Part shown: positions 1 through 12,319 of the stretch, one piece after another
Layout: each line of letters starts with the position of its first letter
Numbering within the stretch: position 1 is the first letter of the stretch
Assembly: GCF_032854445.1 (NCBI RefSeq)
Contig: NC_088300.1
Coordinates: 70,220,984 to 70,284,983, forward strand
Direction of reading: 5' to 3'
From: Liolophura sinensis
Lineage: Eukaryota; Mollusca; Polyplacophora; Chitonida; Chitonidae
DNA: 64,000 bases
Made by a program: the position numbers and the translations under genes
The notes under the pieces: model-generated
The model's database searches: none
What the model saw: only the letters and a program-made list of their open reading frames with translations
Told to the model about the DNA's origin: nothing

Positions 1-560
1 AGTAGAGAAAACGATCGTTTTTATTGTTGTTATGTAGCTGGAAGCTTTATTTAGGACTAGTGGTCAACAGAGCATAGACATCATCCTCCAGTATTAGCAT
101 GCAATGACAATATAATACTTAATATAATATAAATCTTAATGGTATTAAAAATTGTTAAACGTCAGTTTTATCCCTTCACATCAAGCGATTTGAATTATTT
201 GGCCTATCATCATACCATATGAGTTTTGAATAATCAGTTTGTCCAACAGTTTAGCCTGATTATATGTAATTTGTTGTCATTTAGTTAAAATGAAACACGT
301 CAAAAGTCGCCTTTCTTTATTTTTACGCCATTTCATTAGCAGAGATGTCGATGATACAGTTCTTAGGTGGTGAGGACAAGAAGAGTCCGTGTACCGAAAT
401 GTCTGAGGTCATCAGACAAGCGGCTTCAATACTGACATTCATCGATGATTTACAATGAGATAGATCGTGAATTTGTTGGCTCATAAAGGGCTGCGTTGTC
501 CAAAAATTCAGACTGCACACGGATTCATTAACTAATGCCACCTTACACTGAGCGTGCCAT
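1..560. other. no gene seen
   Basis: AT-rich intergenic DNA. Short frames here lack codon-like composition or family motifs. Confidence 0.6.
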
Positions 561-590
561 TTGCATTTGTCCTTGGTTCTTTCAATGAAT

Positions 591-713
591 ATTTATTTAT
601 CTGATTCGTTTCTTACGCCATACACAAGAATATTTCACTTATACGACGGCGGCCAGCAAGATGGTGGGTGGAAACCGACCGGAGAGGAAGCTCCGGACTT
701 GAACTCACAGCGA
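591..713 (-). mobile_element. SINE family A, 5'-truncated, with perfect 13-bp TSD
   Basis: On the minus strand it runs from CGCTGTGAGTTCAAGTCC (B box) to the tail AAGTGAAATATTCTTG and an AATA run. An internal deletion removes the middle. TCTTTCAATGAAT flanks it at 578-590 and 714-726. Confidence 0.88.
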
Positions 714-726
714 TCTTTCAATGAAT

Positions 727-2505
727 GTAATCTGCCAAATGGGCTTTTATTTAAACAACATATGCACCTGAAGAGAATAAAAAAAAATTGATATACATGT
801 AGCTATGAATGGTTGGGTAAAAAAAATTACAACCGGTTATTATAACATACAAAATCAGTGCAATTTATAATTTAATAAAAAAATTACTTGATTAGTACGC
901 TTATCATCGTGTTCTATATGTGATTCTTGACTTGACTATGGGCACAAACAGGTGTTGAGGGAAAGATACATTTACATCATTTATGCATACATCCGAAACA
1001 GCCTTTCTCACTTCTGTTAAGTGAAGCATCGGCATGTTATAAGGTGTTTTCTACGTAAGGCATTTACATCCCACAACGTGTTTTATGTAATATTGCAATA
1101 TTTTTACAACATACAGAACCAATTTATTTTATTGAAACTTTCCTCATCTCTTGGAGAAAACATCCTCGTCTAAAAAGAGCCATTATTAAGGCAAATCATG
1201 TTATTGTGGAAAAAATATACATATTACAATGTTTTGCATTTGACACCGAACGACCCAGTGAATCAACATGATGAGCATTTAAATAATGTTTTATACCACC
1301 AGTATTTGACTTTTTAAAATGGAATAAGTGTTTTTTTTTCTTTGTTAATGTCAGCGTTTCTGACAGTTTTGTGTCCACTCTCTCTAACATAAACACACTG
1401 CATACACTGTTCTCTTCCAAACATCACTATTCGTTGCTTTTTTATACGTGTCATTGTAATCACATTTCGATATTTTTTATTTTACGTGTAAAATGATTAT
1501 TTCAGATGATTTTAATGCAAATTTCGTACAACAGGCCTGGAGTATTACCTTGTATTCCGTGATGAAACACAAACATCGGCACAAATCATCCTGTTCAAAA
1601 GGTGTGTCTTTTAGATATTTTCTAAATTTAATATAGTTTACCTGTTTATCGCTTAAACCCTCTCTGTTTCTAGTTGTTCTCTGAACAAAAGTCACGAAAA
1701 CCGCCTCTTAAGCAAGCGTGTGCGCAGCTGTCACTTGTACACCAAATAATCCCTATTAGCTCATTCAAGCCAAATAAAGAACTCCCAGAAGACAATTACG
1801 CTTGTTAGGCCAAACTTTATTTTCTTGTGCAACATTTATTTAAAAAATACCCTTTAACTCATGAAAATACATCGCCTGAAGTCATCGTTCTTTTCATTCA
1901 GTAGGTTTCGTAACGATATTCGATAAGACGTTTTTAAAGCAGCAAATGTGATTAAACCACACAAGATGACTCCTAATGACCAATCATGCAGTTGTTAAAG
2001 AATTTAATGTCAAATAGTTTCTTATACATTTCAAGTCCACAACCCATTAGGTTCCTTCCCATTAGGTTCCTTTATCGTCTTATATATAGCAAATATCCTT
2101 CAAATTGTTGCAGTTTAGCTGATTACGCATTGACAACGTCCGTTATATGTTACTCCGGGAATTCCAAAGTAACGGAATACATTTCATTACAAAATATATA
2201 GGACCATTAACTGTAGCCTTATTTAAAGTATACTAATCGGAGGACATGCCGATGGCGAGTACTCGGGCAATGTCAAAGTCATGTATTAAAATGTTGTGTC
2301 AAGGGATCGACGATGACAATTAAGACACTTATGAAAGCAGAATCCCTGATAGCTAAAAAACATGAATAATGTTTTCGATTTCAAATCAAAGCAAATACTA
2401 TATTACTACCTAAAAATACTACTACTTAAAAGTAAAAACCTTTCCAATTGCCAATTCTTGAATGTTGATTAATGCAATATTCAACAATGATTCGTTTATA
2501 GCGAG
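727..2505. other. no gene seen
   Basis: AT-rich intergenic DNA without recognisable exons or structured repeats. Confidence 0.6.
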
Positions 2506-2657
2506 ACGGACCGTTTACGAGTAGAGGAAAATAGAACGACGGGATTTATATCATGACGAACAGTCTAAGGGTGGCGGAAACCAGAATGACAGGATTTATA
2601 TCATGACGAACAGTTTTAGGGTGGAGGAAAACAAAACGAGAGGATTTATATCATGAG
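2506..2657. repeat. 50-bp tandem repeat, three copies
   Basis: GGATTTATATCATGA recurs at 2542, 2592 and 2642 with a strict 50-base period; the flank GGTGG(A/C)GGAAA is shared as well. Confidence 0.88.
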
Positions 2658-2664
2658 ATGTATC

Positions 2665-3092
2665 ACTCACATTTACCTTTTTCCGCAATTGTCATGGTTA
2701 CCAGATTGCCATTTCCCTATGTAAACTATATAAATATAAATGATTTCGAGCGCGGGCTACAACTCCAACTGTTTTCCGCATAAAGTTTGGATCTGAGGTG
2801 GACACATACATACACAGATGACGATGTGTTGAGACTAACATTTGTTCACTTCCGCTGTTGTCATACGAGATCGCCACTTTCTCTATGCAAATTACGTAAA
2901 TAGATATGATTTTGTGTCCGGGCTATAACTCCAACAGTCGTGGCTCACATTTGTCCATTTTCGCAGTTGTCTTGGTAACTAGATGGCTATTTTCCCTACA
3001 TATACTACATGAATAGAACTGATTTCGTGCCCGGGCTACAACTCCAACTGTTTTCCGCATGAACTTTGCATCTGAGATGGACACATTTTGTC
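2665..3092. repeat. ~140-170-bp tandem repeat, three diverged copies
   Basis: Blocks TTCCGCAATTGTCATGGTTA, CCCTATGTAAACTA, GGGCTACAACTCCAACTG and TTTTCCGCAT recur at about 2668, 2834 and 2944 in the same order, with substitutions and small deletions. No coding potential is seen. Confidence 0.8.
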
Positions 3093-4669
3093 CACTTGCA
3101 ATGGAGATTCCCCTCAGGGAGTATCCTCACGACAATGCTACCAGTATTCTTTCATACATTTTAAAACAAATGTATTTATTGTGGCGTATGTTGTGTTCAC
3201 CTGAACTCTTGTTAAATTATTATTTGGGGCATCCAGGAAGATGTTTTAATGGTGTGTTTGGTCGGGTGATATGATATAAATATATTATATTAAACAACTG
3301 TAATGTAACGGTATAGCGGTAATGTACTATGCATTCAGGCCACGCCATCAGCCAGCCAGGCCTCTGTCCATGGTGACTGTATGGCGACAAGACGACCGGA
3401 ACTTTACTCCTAGGCTTAATTAATAAGACACCTTGACCGCAGCTGACATTCCGTAATGCGGCCGTTCTACGTGCTATTCTCATCTCAGCGACAGTCTGCC
3501 TTTGGTTATTTTCATTCAGACCGCCGAACACAGCATATTGGTTCTCCAACGTCAGGAGTTTCTGCTGTTAATTTTATGTACATTTGATGCAACCTTCAAA
3601 GACGTGTTGTTCTGCCAATCTGATAGAGACAACAGATTTCAGAATTGGAATTTAAATGATACATAAAAAGGTACTTTAAAACGAAGCGTATGGTTTTGAG
3701 GAAAATGAACAACGGTATGTCAAAAACATGAGAAAAAATTTTCATTTTTGAGGCATATTTTATATTTCCTAATAACCAACTTATTTGACGTACATAATCC
3801 GTCAGTGGTCGGAAATATTCGGAAATGACGTCATCGATGAACATTCTGGAAACGCGGGACCAACTTGGTGGGTCTTCCTCCAACAAAGTTGTACTGATAG
3901 TACCATCGCTGACATTTCCACAGCAGGCTACTTAATTGACCATTATGGCTTTAGGGGGAACATTAGTTTAAAGCCAAGAAGAAAGATTTGTACTGCTGTG
4001 TGTTAGGTCATATCATATACTCCGAATTAAGAAATAATACATCACGCGTTTGAGGTTTGTTTCTTAACTTCATGTTATGCTTATAGTTATGATCAAACTA
4101 ACATTGATCCATCGATGAATGGTGTTCTTTATATTAGACAAGCGTTTGTAGTTGCTATATGCTATTGTCGTAATGATTCGGATATCCTTAACCTGTTATG
4201 TATAAGTTTTGCATTGATTTACTCTTTTCTATTTCCTACTGATACCTGACAAAATGCTTTATCTTTTAATTTTATAAATTATAAGATATGTAATTGCATA
4301 AATCGCTTTGCAGAACTTGTGTAGCTTTCTTTGTCCTTTTTTTTTCAAACAAAGCATCCAGCTTAAATGTTTCAAACCGTTTCAAGTATATTTTCCTTGC
4401 ATTCGCAAAGGGAATTTAACTAGATATTGACAAAATACAGCTGGTGTTTTGCTTCCGCCTGTCCACTAATCCAATTGTACTTAATACGATAGAATGGTCA
4501 GAATTATTCAATATGTCGTCCATGTATGCAAAACGCCAAATCCATTCATTGGAAACGAAAACCTTTCTGGCAGACAAACAACTACATGTCAATTTGCTTT
4601 CCCTTTGGCTTGTGATATCGTTTTTTTTTTACCTCTGCATAATTCACATGAAATTTCTGATAGTTATGC
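3093..4669. other. no gene supported
   Basis: A 109-codon minus-strand frame (3549-3220) is the longest here; it shows no known motif and no splice context. The rest is AT-rich intergenic DNA. Confidence 0.5.
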
Positions 4670-4893
4670 ATTTATTTGATTGATGTACTCAAGAATATTT
4701 CATTTATACGTCGGTGGCCATCATTATAGTGGGAGGAAACCCACGACTACCCGCAGGCTGCTCACAGACCTTCCCACGTACGGCAGAAGATGAAGCCAGC
4801 ATGAGCTGGACTTGAACTCACTGCAACCTCATTGGTAGGAGGCTCCTGGGTCATTACGCCGCGCCTCTAACCACCTCAGTCACGGAGGTCCCC
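4670..4893 (-). mobile_element. SINE family A, near full length
   Basis: The minus strand carries the head GGGGACCTCCGTGACTGAGG, the B box GTGAGTTCAAGTCC, the middle block with GTACGTGGGAAGGTCTG, and the tail. Part of the 3' tail (GGCGTAAAACACC) is missing. Target duplications are not evident. Confidence 0.88.
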
Positions 4894-5201
4894 ACCATTT
4901 TTATAGGGATAAATCATTAATCAATATTTTCATATACGTGACGTACGGCTTGGTTGAATGACTACCGACTATAAATCTGTATACATTGGTTTATGGAGGT
5001 TCGTGCTAATAGCCTGTAAGGCAGTTGGAGATGAATACATGCATAACATCTGGAAGTAACTCAAGAGCTATTCTGTGCACCGCTGCAACTAGCATTGTTT
5101 TTGCTTTACTAATGTATATTGCTTGTTGGCCTTGACTACCTTATTACAAGTCTTGTGAGTGAAGGAGTTGATTTCACAATAACAGATGAGTATACTCCTA
5201 A

Positions 5202-5277
5202 TCAAACGCACGACCACTAATCAAGCGTACGACTACTAATCAAGTGTATGACCACTAATCAATCGTGCAATCACTGA
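5202..5277. repeat. short 19-bp imperfect tandem repeat
   Basis: CACTAATCAAGCGTACGAC-type units recur about four times with substitutions. Confidence 0.65.
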
Positions 5278-5789
5278 CACAGGATATATTTCCGTTCTCA
5301 CCCATACCATTACATGAACTTGACAAGAAAAGAAACCACTTCATCTGTGCCAAATGCTCATCCAATTTGTATCCTTACTCCTTTCAGGACTAACATTCTC
5401 CCCCGAAGTAAATTCACTTTTGTTTTTGCATTTTCTGATTATATGATATATACAATTACAGTCCTACTCTAAATATGTATAAACGTTATTAATTTTAAGA
5501 CGGAAAAATGAGCGGCGGAAAATTTGGAGGTGTAGGAAGAAAAAAGACATAATGAATGCAACAGCAGATTCAGATAAGGACAATCTAACAGAGTTGAAAG
5601 TTTGGATGCATGTCTCTTACTTTATTGCTTTGGTCCACAGGGCACGTAACAAACTTAGTAAAGGAACCGATTGACTTTTTTACCTCTAAATTTATAATTC
5701 TCAGCAGGAAATCTATAAGGTATGGAAACGGTTTGATTTTCTCACGGAAATTTTCCTGGTTTAGCGAAAAGACAGCCGTGGCATTTTCG

Positions 5790-5871
5790 TCATGTCCGAC
5801 ATTCGTATACCATTCGTAGTCCGTAAAGGACGTTCCAAAACAACGTTTAACACTAGCTCCCAAAGACAATA
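5790..5871 (+). repeat. dispersed repeat shared with 48353-48460
   Basis: GTCCGACATTCGTATACCAT, GTCCGTAAAGGACGTTCC and CAACGTTTAACACTAGCTCC recur in order at 48353-48460. It abuts the left edge of the 63-bp minisatellite. Confidence 0.75.
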
Positions 5872-8170
5872 AACCAAGTGCCAAGCTATAACTCTCACAC
5901 CATGCTCGGTCCTTACCGCAGGTTGGTAATAATAAACCAACTGCCAAGCTAAAACCCTCACACAAACTTGTTACAATAAACCAACTGCCAGGCTATAACC
6001 CTCACACCATGCTCGGTTCTTACCATTGTCTGATGGCAATAAACCAACTTCCAATCTATAACCCTTACACCATGCTTGGTTCTTACCACAGACTGGTAAT
6101 AATAAACCAACTGCCAGGCTATAACCCTCACACCATGCTTGGTTCTTACCACAGTCTGATGGCAATAAACCAACTTCCAATCTATAACCCTCACACCATG
6201 CTTGGTTCTTACCACAGACTGGTAATAATAAACCAACTGCCAAGCTTAAACCCTCACACAAACTTGTTACAATAAACCAACTGCGAAGCTATAACCCTCA
6301 CACCATGCTTGGTCCTTACCGCAGGCTGGTGACAATAAGCCAAGTGCCAAGCTATAACCCTCACACAAACTTGTTACAATAAACCAACTGCCAAGCTAAA
6401 ACCCTCACACAAACTGGTTACAATAAACCAACTGCGAAGCTATAACCCTCACACCATGCTTGGTCCTTACCGCAGGCTGGCGACAATAAACCAAGTGCCA
6501 AGCTATAACCCTCACACAAACTTGTTACAATAAACCAACTGCCAAGCTAAAACCCTCACACAAACTTGTTACAATAAACCAACTGCCAGGCTATAACCCT
6601 CACAACATGCTCGGTTCTTACCATTGTCTGATGGCAATAAACCAACTTCCAATCTATAACCCTCACACCATGCTTGGTTCTTACCACAGACTGGTAATAA
6701 TAAATCAACAGCCAAGCTAAAACCCTAAAACAAACTTGTTACAATAAACCAAGTGCCAAGCTATAACCCTCACACCATGCTTGGTTCTTACCACAGACTG
6801 GTAATAATAAACCAACTGCCAAGCTAAAACCCTCACACAAACTTGTTACAATAAACCAACTGCCAGGCTATAACCCTCACACCATGCTCGGTTCTTACCA
6901 TTGTCTGATGGCAATAAACCAACTTCCAATCTATAACCCTTACACCATGCTTGGTTCTTACCACAGACTGGTAATAATAAACCAACTGCCAGGCTATAAC
7001 CCTCACACCATGCTCGGTTCTTACCATTGTCTGATGGCAATAAACCAACTTCCAATCTATAACCCTTACACCATGCTTGGTTCTTACCACAGACTGGTAA
7101 TAATAAACCAACTTCCAATCTATAACCCTCACACCATGCTTGGTTCTTACCACAGACTGGTAATAATAAATCAACAGCCAAGCTAAAACCCTAAAACAAA
7201 CTTGTTACAATAAACCAACTGCCAGGCTATAACCCTCACACCATGCTCGGTTCTTACCATTGTCTGATGGCAATAAACCAACTTCCAATCTATATCCCTC
7301 ACACCATGCTTGGTTCTTACCACAGATTGGTAATAATAAACCAACTGCCAGGCTATAACCCTCACACCATGCTTGGTTCTTACCACAGTCTGATGGCAAT
7401 AAACCAACTTCCAATCTATAACCCTCACACCATGCTTGGTTCTTACCACAAACTGGTTACAATAAACCAACTGCCAAGCTATAACCCTCACACCATGGTT
7501 GCTCCTTACCAGAAACCGGTTACAATAAACCAACTTCCAAGCCATAACCCTCACACCACGCTTGATTCCTACCACAAACTTGTTACAATAAACCAACTGT
7601 GAAGCTATAGCCTCTCACAAACTTGTTACAATAAATCAAATGCGAAGGTATAACTCTCACACCATGACTGGTCCTTACCACAGGTGGATGATAATAAACC
7701 AACTACCAAGCTAAAACCCTCAAACCATGTTTTTTTTTTTTACTAAAGACTGGTTACAATAATCCAACTGTCAAACTAAGACATTCACACCTCTCTTGAT
7801 CCTTACAGCTGACTGGTTACAATAAAGCAACTGCCAAGCTGTAAAACTCCCAACACGTTTGATTCTTACCACAAACTGGTTACAATAAGCCAACTGCCAA
7901 ACTAAGACATTCACACCTCGCTTGATGCTTACAGCTGACTGGTTACAATAAACCAGCTGCCAAGCTATAAAACTCCCAACACGTTTGATTCTTACCACAA
8001 ACTGGTTACAATAATCCAACTGCCAAACTAAGACATTCACACCTCGCTTGGTCCTTACAGCAGACTGATTACAATAAACCAACTGCCAAGCTATAAAACT
8101 CACACCATGCTCGGTTCTTACCACAAACTGGTTACAATAAACCAACTGCCAAGATAAAGCATAAAAACAT
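5857..8170. repeat. minisatellite, 63-bp unit with 44-bp variants and 126-bp dimers
   Basis: Core units read CCATGCTTGGTTCTTACCAC, then a variable part, AATAAACCAACTGCCAAGCT and ATAACCCTCACA (63 bp). Shorter 44-bp units lack the middle and begin CAAACTTGTTACAATAAACC. In 6840-7460 two 63-bp variants alternate (CATTGTCTGATGG and CACAGACTGGTAATAA), forming 126-bp dimers. From about 7740 a diverged dimer with ACATTCACACCTCGCTTGAT and AAACTCCCAACACG takes over. Since 63 is a multiple of three, several frames are open on both strands. These are not considered genes. Confidence 0.95.
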
Positions 8171-9545
8171 GTTTGATTCTTAGGTGGCCTAACATCGATC
8201 AAAAATGTCAAAGAAAATTTAATGTTTCACATAATCAGCTTCAGTAGAGCAAGTTAACAATTACCTATTTACTGCGTAACGGCAAGGTTATGTTTCGTTG
8301 TTGTTTTTTGATGAAATGTTGTTCTAGCAATTGATCAACAGACACAAAGACTCGAGACACTGTAAGACTAGATGTCCATAGTTCGTTATTGAATTTACGC
8401 AAATGTATTTTTATTGTGAACCATTTCTTCAGCCAACTCAGTATTTTTCTTTTAGCAAGGCTTTCCACAACAGAAAATCTGTTGATATCTTTTTTATAAC
8501 TATTAGAGCCTTTGCCTTTTAAATTACAACTCTAGGATGTATTGTTGAGATCTTCATAGGAAAAAAGAGAATCGTATTTACTTAATTTAATGTTTACTGA
8601 AAGTTTATCAGGGCCGTCTCCTTAGATATTTTATACGAAGTTATGTCTTTAGTTCTCCTTAAATCTAAACTTGGAGATAAAAAGTTATAAAATAAACCTC
8701 ATAACACAGCAAATAATTCCCATAACAAAATATGTTTTTATCTAATGGCCTTTTGTTTTCAACCGTTTAGAGAATTTTGTGGAAGCCATCAAATCCGTAA
8801 TTGTCGTAGCTTTTATTTCACTTAAGAAAACGGGTAGCTTTAAGTACATGACCACATACTCTTAGAGTATAATACTATATAGAATACTAGTAGAAGCAGA
8901 ATGTAGAGATTGGTGAAAAAATCCATGTTTAACCAAAATAACATTGAGGCAAAATTAATGAACGATTATTTCAGCGATTATTTTTTTTTAAGATAAACCT
9001 TTCGACCCTCATTTTATAGAGAGGCCTATTTATGGAATGGTTTTTAAGTCATCGTTCAAAATGTGAAGTTAACGAGTGTCTTGATCCCAACAATTTATCA
9101 CAGGAGACAAGGAATCGGGGACAATCAAGCTAAGGTCACCGTCTGTCTCACCAAGGTCAAACAATCGGCTGGCTGGGAGATGGGCTCCAACACAGAATAA
9201 ATTGTTATCGTGAAATCAATCAATGGTGCGGAGAGAAATGTGCTCTGAAAAGCGGGAGGTTTCAACACTTTATGAAATGGACCGATTAAATCAAAGAACT
9301 TTGGATCTGAGTAAAGCCATTTTAACTGAGTGACTCCATCAGTTTATTGGTTGCCAAACAGTTGAACTCATTTTGTGAAAATCGGTTCCCTAAAACGTTA
9401 CAATCTTTTAAAATCAAAATTGAATCGCTATGTTGTAAAGCAACCATAATCCTGGTTTACTTCCAAGATGGGCTATGTGGACAGTTTTGAGACATCCTTG
9501 TTTTCTTGGACTTGTTTTCGTTCGGCGTTAATACTAGTATGAGTA
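8171..9545. other. no gene seen; possible conserved block at 9060-9300
   Basis: AT-rich except for 9060-9300, which is GC-balanced, non-repetitive and holds CAATCAATGG and AACAATCGG. It might be regulatory, but nothing in the sequence proves it. Confidence 0.35.
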
Positions 9546-10095
9546 CACTGAAAAAAACAAATGTTGATCATTTAAACATATCTTTGCAACAGACAATAAA
9601 CGTGCTCAACAAGTTAATGCCATTCAGTAAATATCGGACTCGTACCTATACTATTTAGAGCGTTAAATGATTCCAAAGTTTCAAAAGGCTATAATTTGAT
9701 CCCTTTTTATACATTTTAGGCAATTCATAAACTATTTTGAATGGTAAGATGTGCACACACTATAATAACTGCTTACTTTTAACATGTTTAAGGTATGTTT
9801 GTTTTTCAAATACAAGTGTTTGTTTCATAAAGATATTAATTTATTTTATAAATACATGCAATATTTTTAAAAACTCATATTTATTGTATAAATGCAATAA
9901 TTAATGTAGTAAATTGGATGGATTTATGGTTTAAACGGAGTGATTTAAAGTTTATCATCAACATTATGAGGCGGTCTTATTAGCAGTTGTTGTATAAACA
10001 TGTTTAAGTATTAATCATGTCAAAATTAAACATTAAGCACGTTTATTACCTGTTGCAGAGAGATGTTTAAATGTTAAACATTTGTTTTTTCAGTG
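9546..10095. mobile_element. MITE-like DNA transposon with ~66-bp terminal inverted repeats
   Basis: The left end CACTGAAAAAAACAAATG (from 9546) and the reverse complement of the right end (to 10095) match over about 66 bases with a handful of differences, including shared inner blocks ATTTAAACAT, TGCAACAG and AATAAACGTG. TA flanks both ends (9544-9545 and 10096-10097), consistent with a TA target duplication. The 550-bp interior is AT-rich with no ORF, so the element is non-autonomous. Established knowledge: TA duplication is typical of Tc1/mariner-type elements, but the superfamily is not assigned here. Confidence 0.85.
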
Positions 10096-12319
10096 TATAG
10101 CCAGTTGTCTGTAAATGGCATCTGTACCTCAGTCAAATATCGAACTGATTACCAAATATGGCTGAAGTAAGCTTGATTCTATCCCCTCCAAACGCATGTA
10201 ACTGACAAACCAGGGTGTCTAAGAACATTTGAGGGAGGTTTAACTCGTTCTCATTTCAAATGTTTTGTAAACATCCCAATGGATGTAATGTGGTAGCCAT
10301 GTTATCAACAAGGGCGACCCTTTAGGTATCTTTATTAAGGCTATTTTTGAAATTTTCTCGATCTTAAGGTAACCGTGACTTGTCGAATATTTTCGCGCAA
10401 AAAAGACTTCCATGTACAGTTCTAACCAAAAGTATATCACAAGTGAGATTAGCTTGATCACATCTTAGAAAGCCTTAGAGAGCTATAAGGTCATGGGTGA
10501 GTATAATTCTGGGATATGATTGGTTTGGCCAACAGCAACAGTTAACTTCAGCTATCGTTTAGAAGACTGAAAGTTCTACCAATACATGAATGGCTGAAAG
10601 TGAGGCATAATATGCGGCTGTATGATACGCACAGACATGTTATCTTTTTAAAAAAACTTCCTGTCGTCATCAGTTGTCTATAACCCACTTTTTTGACAAG
10701 CAATAAACAAGTCGTTATTTTGAATGGCTTATAGGTAGTATTAAACACTTTCCGTTTTCTCTTTTAAACAGAATGGAATGAATCAAACATTGTTGTTACG
10801 TGACCGCATGAAAGGAGATAAAATGTAAATCATTATAACCCAAGAATTGAATTTCTGTACTTTACCCAAACACTAACGTCTAACATACTAATGAGAGCAT
10901 GTGCAGCCCACTGAAACTAGTAGTGCAATCAGTCAGTGTACATTTTGTGTTTTATGGGCATTCAGCGGTAATAAAACATATGGCTAAAATATACTTCAAC
11001 CGAAAGCAGGATTCTCAAGTTTTTCAAAAAGCATCCTACTTTATTACTTTAATGAGATTTCACCGAATAACATGTAGAACAAAATGTTAATACTGCCCAA
11101 ATAGCTGGTGTAAATGGAGGCCCACATCTTGAGAATTTTATCCAGTCCAACATGTTGCTATCAGATTGCGTGGCCTAAGCTGGCACGTAGCCTTTACCCA
11201 TCCACTCCATGAAGTGACATGAAGTGTTTGATGAAGTCATAACACACAACTACACAGAAATTACAACGATTTCGTTACGTATAGCCGTGGGGTCATTTCA
11301 CACAGTGTTGTAGGACAGGTCTGTATCATTTATGAACCACGACAGACGTAAAATCAGTTGATTTACAAGCCGTGTAATATTCAAAGACGGTATCACAAAT
11401 TATGTCAGGCAGTAGCATACCGTCTCGCATTCATTTCCCCAGTAAACCTTACACAAATACATTTTTTGCCGTTCATTTTACCGCTTAGTCAGCAGTTTCT
11501 AAATAGCAAATATAACAGAGTCAGTGAAAAATTGATTACAGATGCCGATGGCAGACGGGACCGAGAAGACGTCATCTCATCGAGCAATGCCAAAAATTAA
11601 TTAAATCTTATGATATAATTTTTCTCTAAGTTTATGAGAACTGAAGAATTTAAATTTTGCTCTTTTTTTCATCCATGCAAGGAATGATTTTTTTCTGTTT
11701 TCTTTTATAAAACACATCAAAATTATTGTGAAATGCCGTGTTCAACCCGTGGTGCTTTCTCTGACCTCCGCGATAAATAGGTCAGCAAAGCCCTCATCTT
11801 GAAAGCCACCACCACAAAACTGAAGTATAAATTCAGCCACGGTTGAATGCCTAGATCAGCCTCAGTGGTGCTTAGATGTTTTCCATTAGCTTCAGAACTG
11901 AGCATAAATCTAGTTGGAGAACAATCCTATTGTAATACTGTAAATATTTAATAGGGATCAAAATCACAAAAACAACCCCTCCAGAAGCTACAACCTTAAC
12001 CTGGAATAACCCGGCCGTGCATCTGCTGGCTACTTAAAATGATATAGCAGGCTCACTGTATGAACAGATAAAGTTACTGAGGTTCACAGCTTTCATCTGC
12101 CATAGGCTACTGTTTTGACTATAATACGGAAAATAACTTCGACTTTAGAGAGCTCGACAAAACGTGACGTCACCTTGCTGTCGATAATGGAGTGCCGCTG
12201 AAGCTGTGTCAAGTTTCACTATACTTTTACTGGGCTGAACAAATCTAAAAAAATATTTAATGCCGGTTTAAGATACTTTGAATGGCAGTCCGTCAGTGGA
12301 TATAAACATTGGTCAGGTG

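Noticed and set aside
3220-3549. 109-codon minus-strand ORF
   Set aside because: No recognisable motif, splice context or neighbouring exon; length is within chance expectation for 64 kb.
5857-8170. Possible CRISPR-like array
   Set aside because: Repeats are contiguous with no unique spacers, units vary, and the context is a eukaryotic genome with introns.
5958-8211. Many ORFs of 70-146 codons on both strands with 21-residue repeats
   Set aside because: They follow from the 63-bp unit being a multiple of three. Open frames on both strands in the same DNA argue against a protein.
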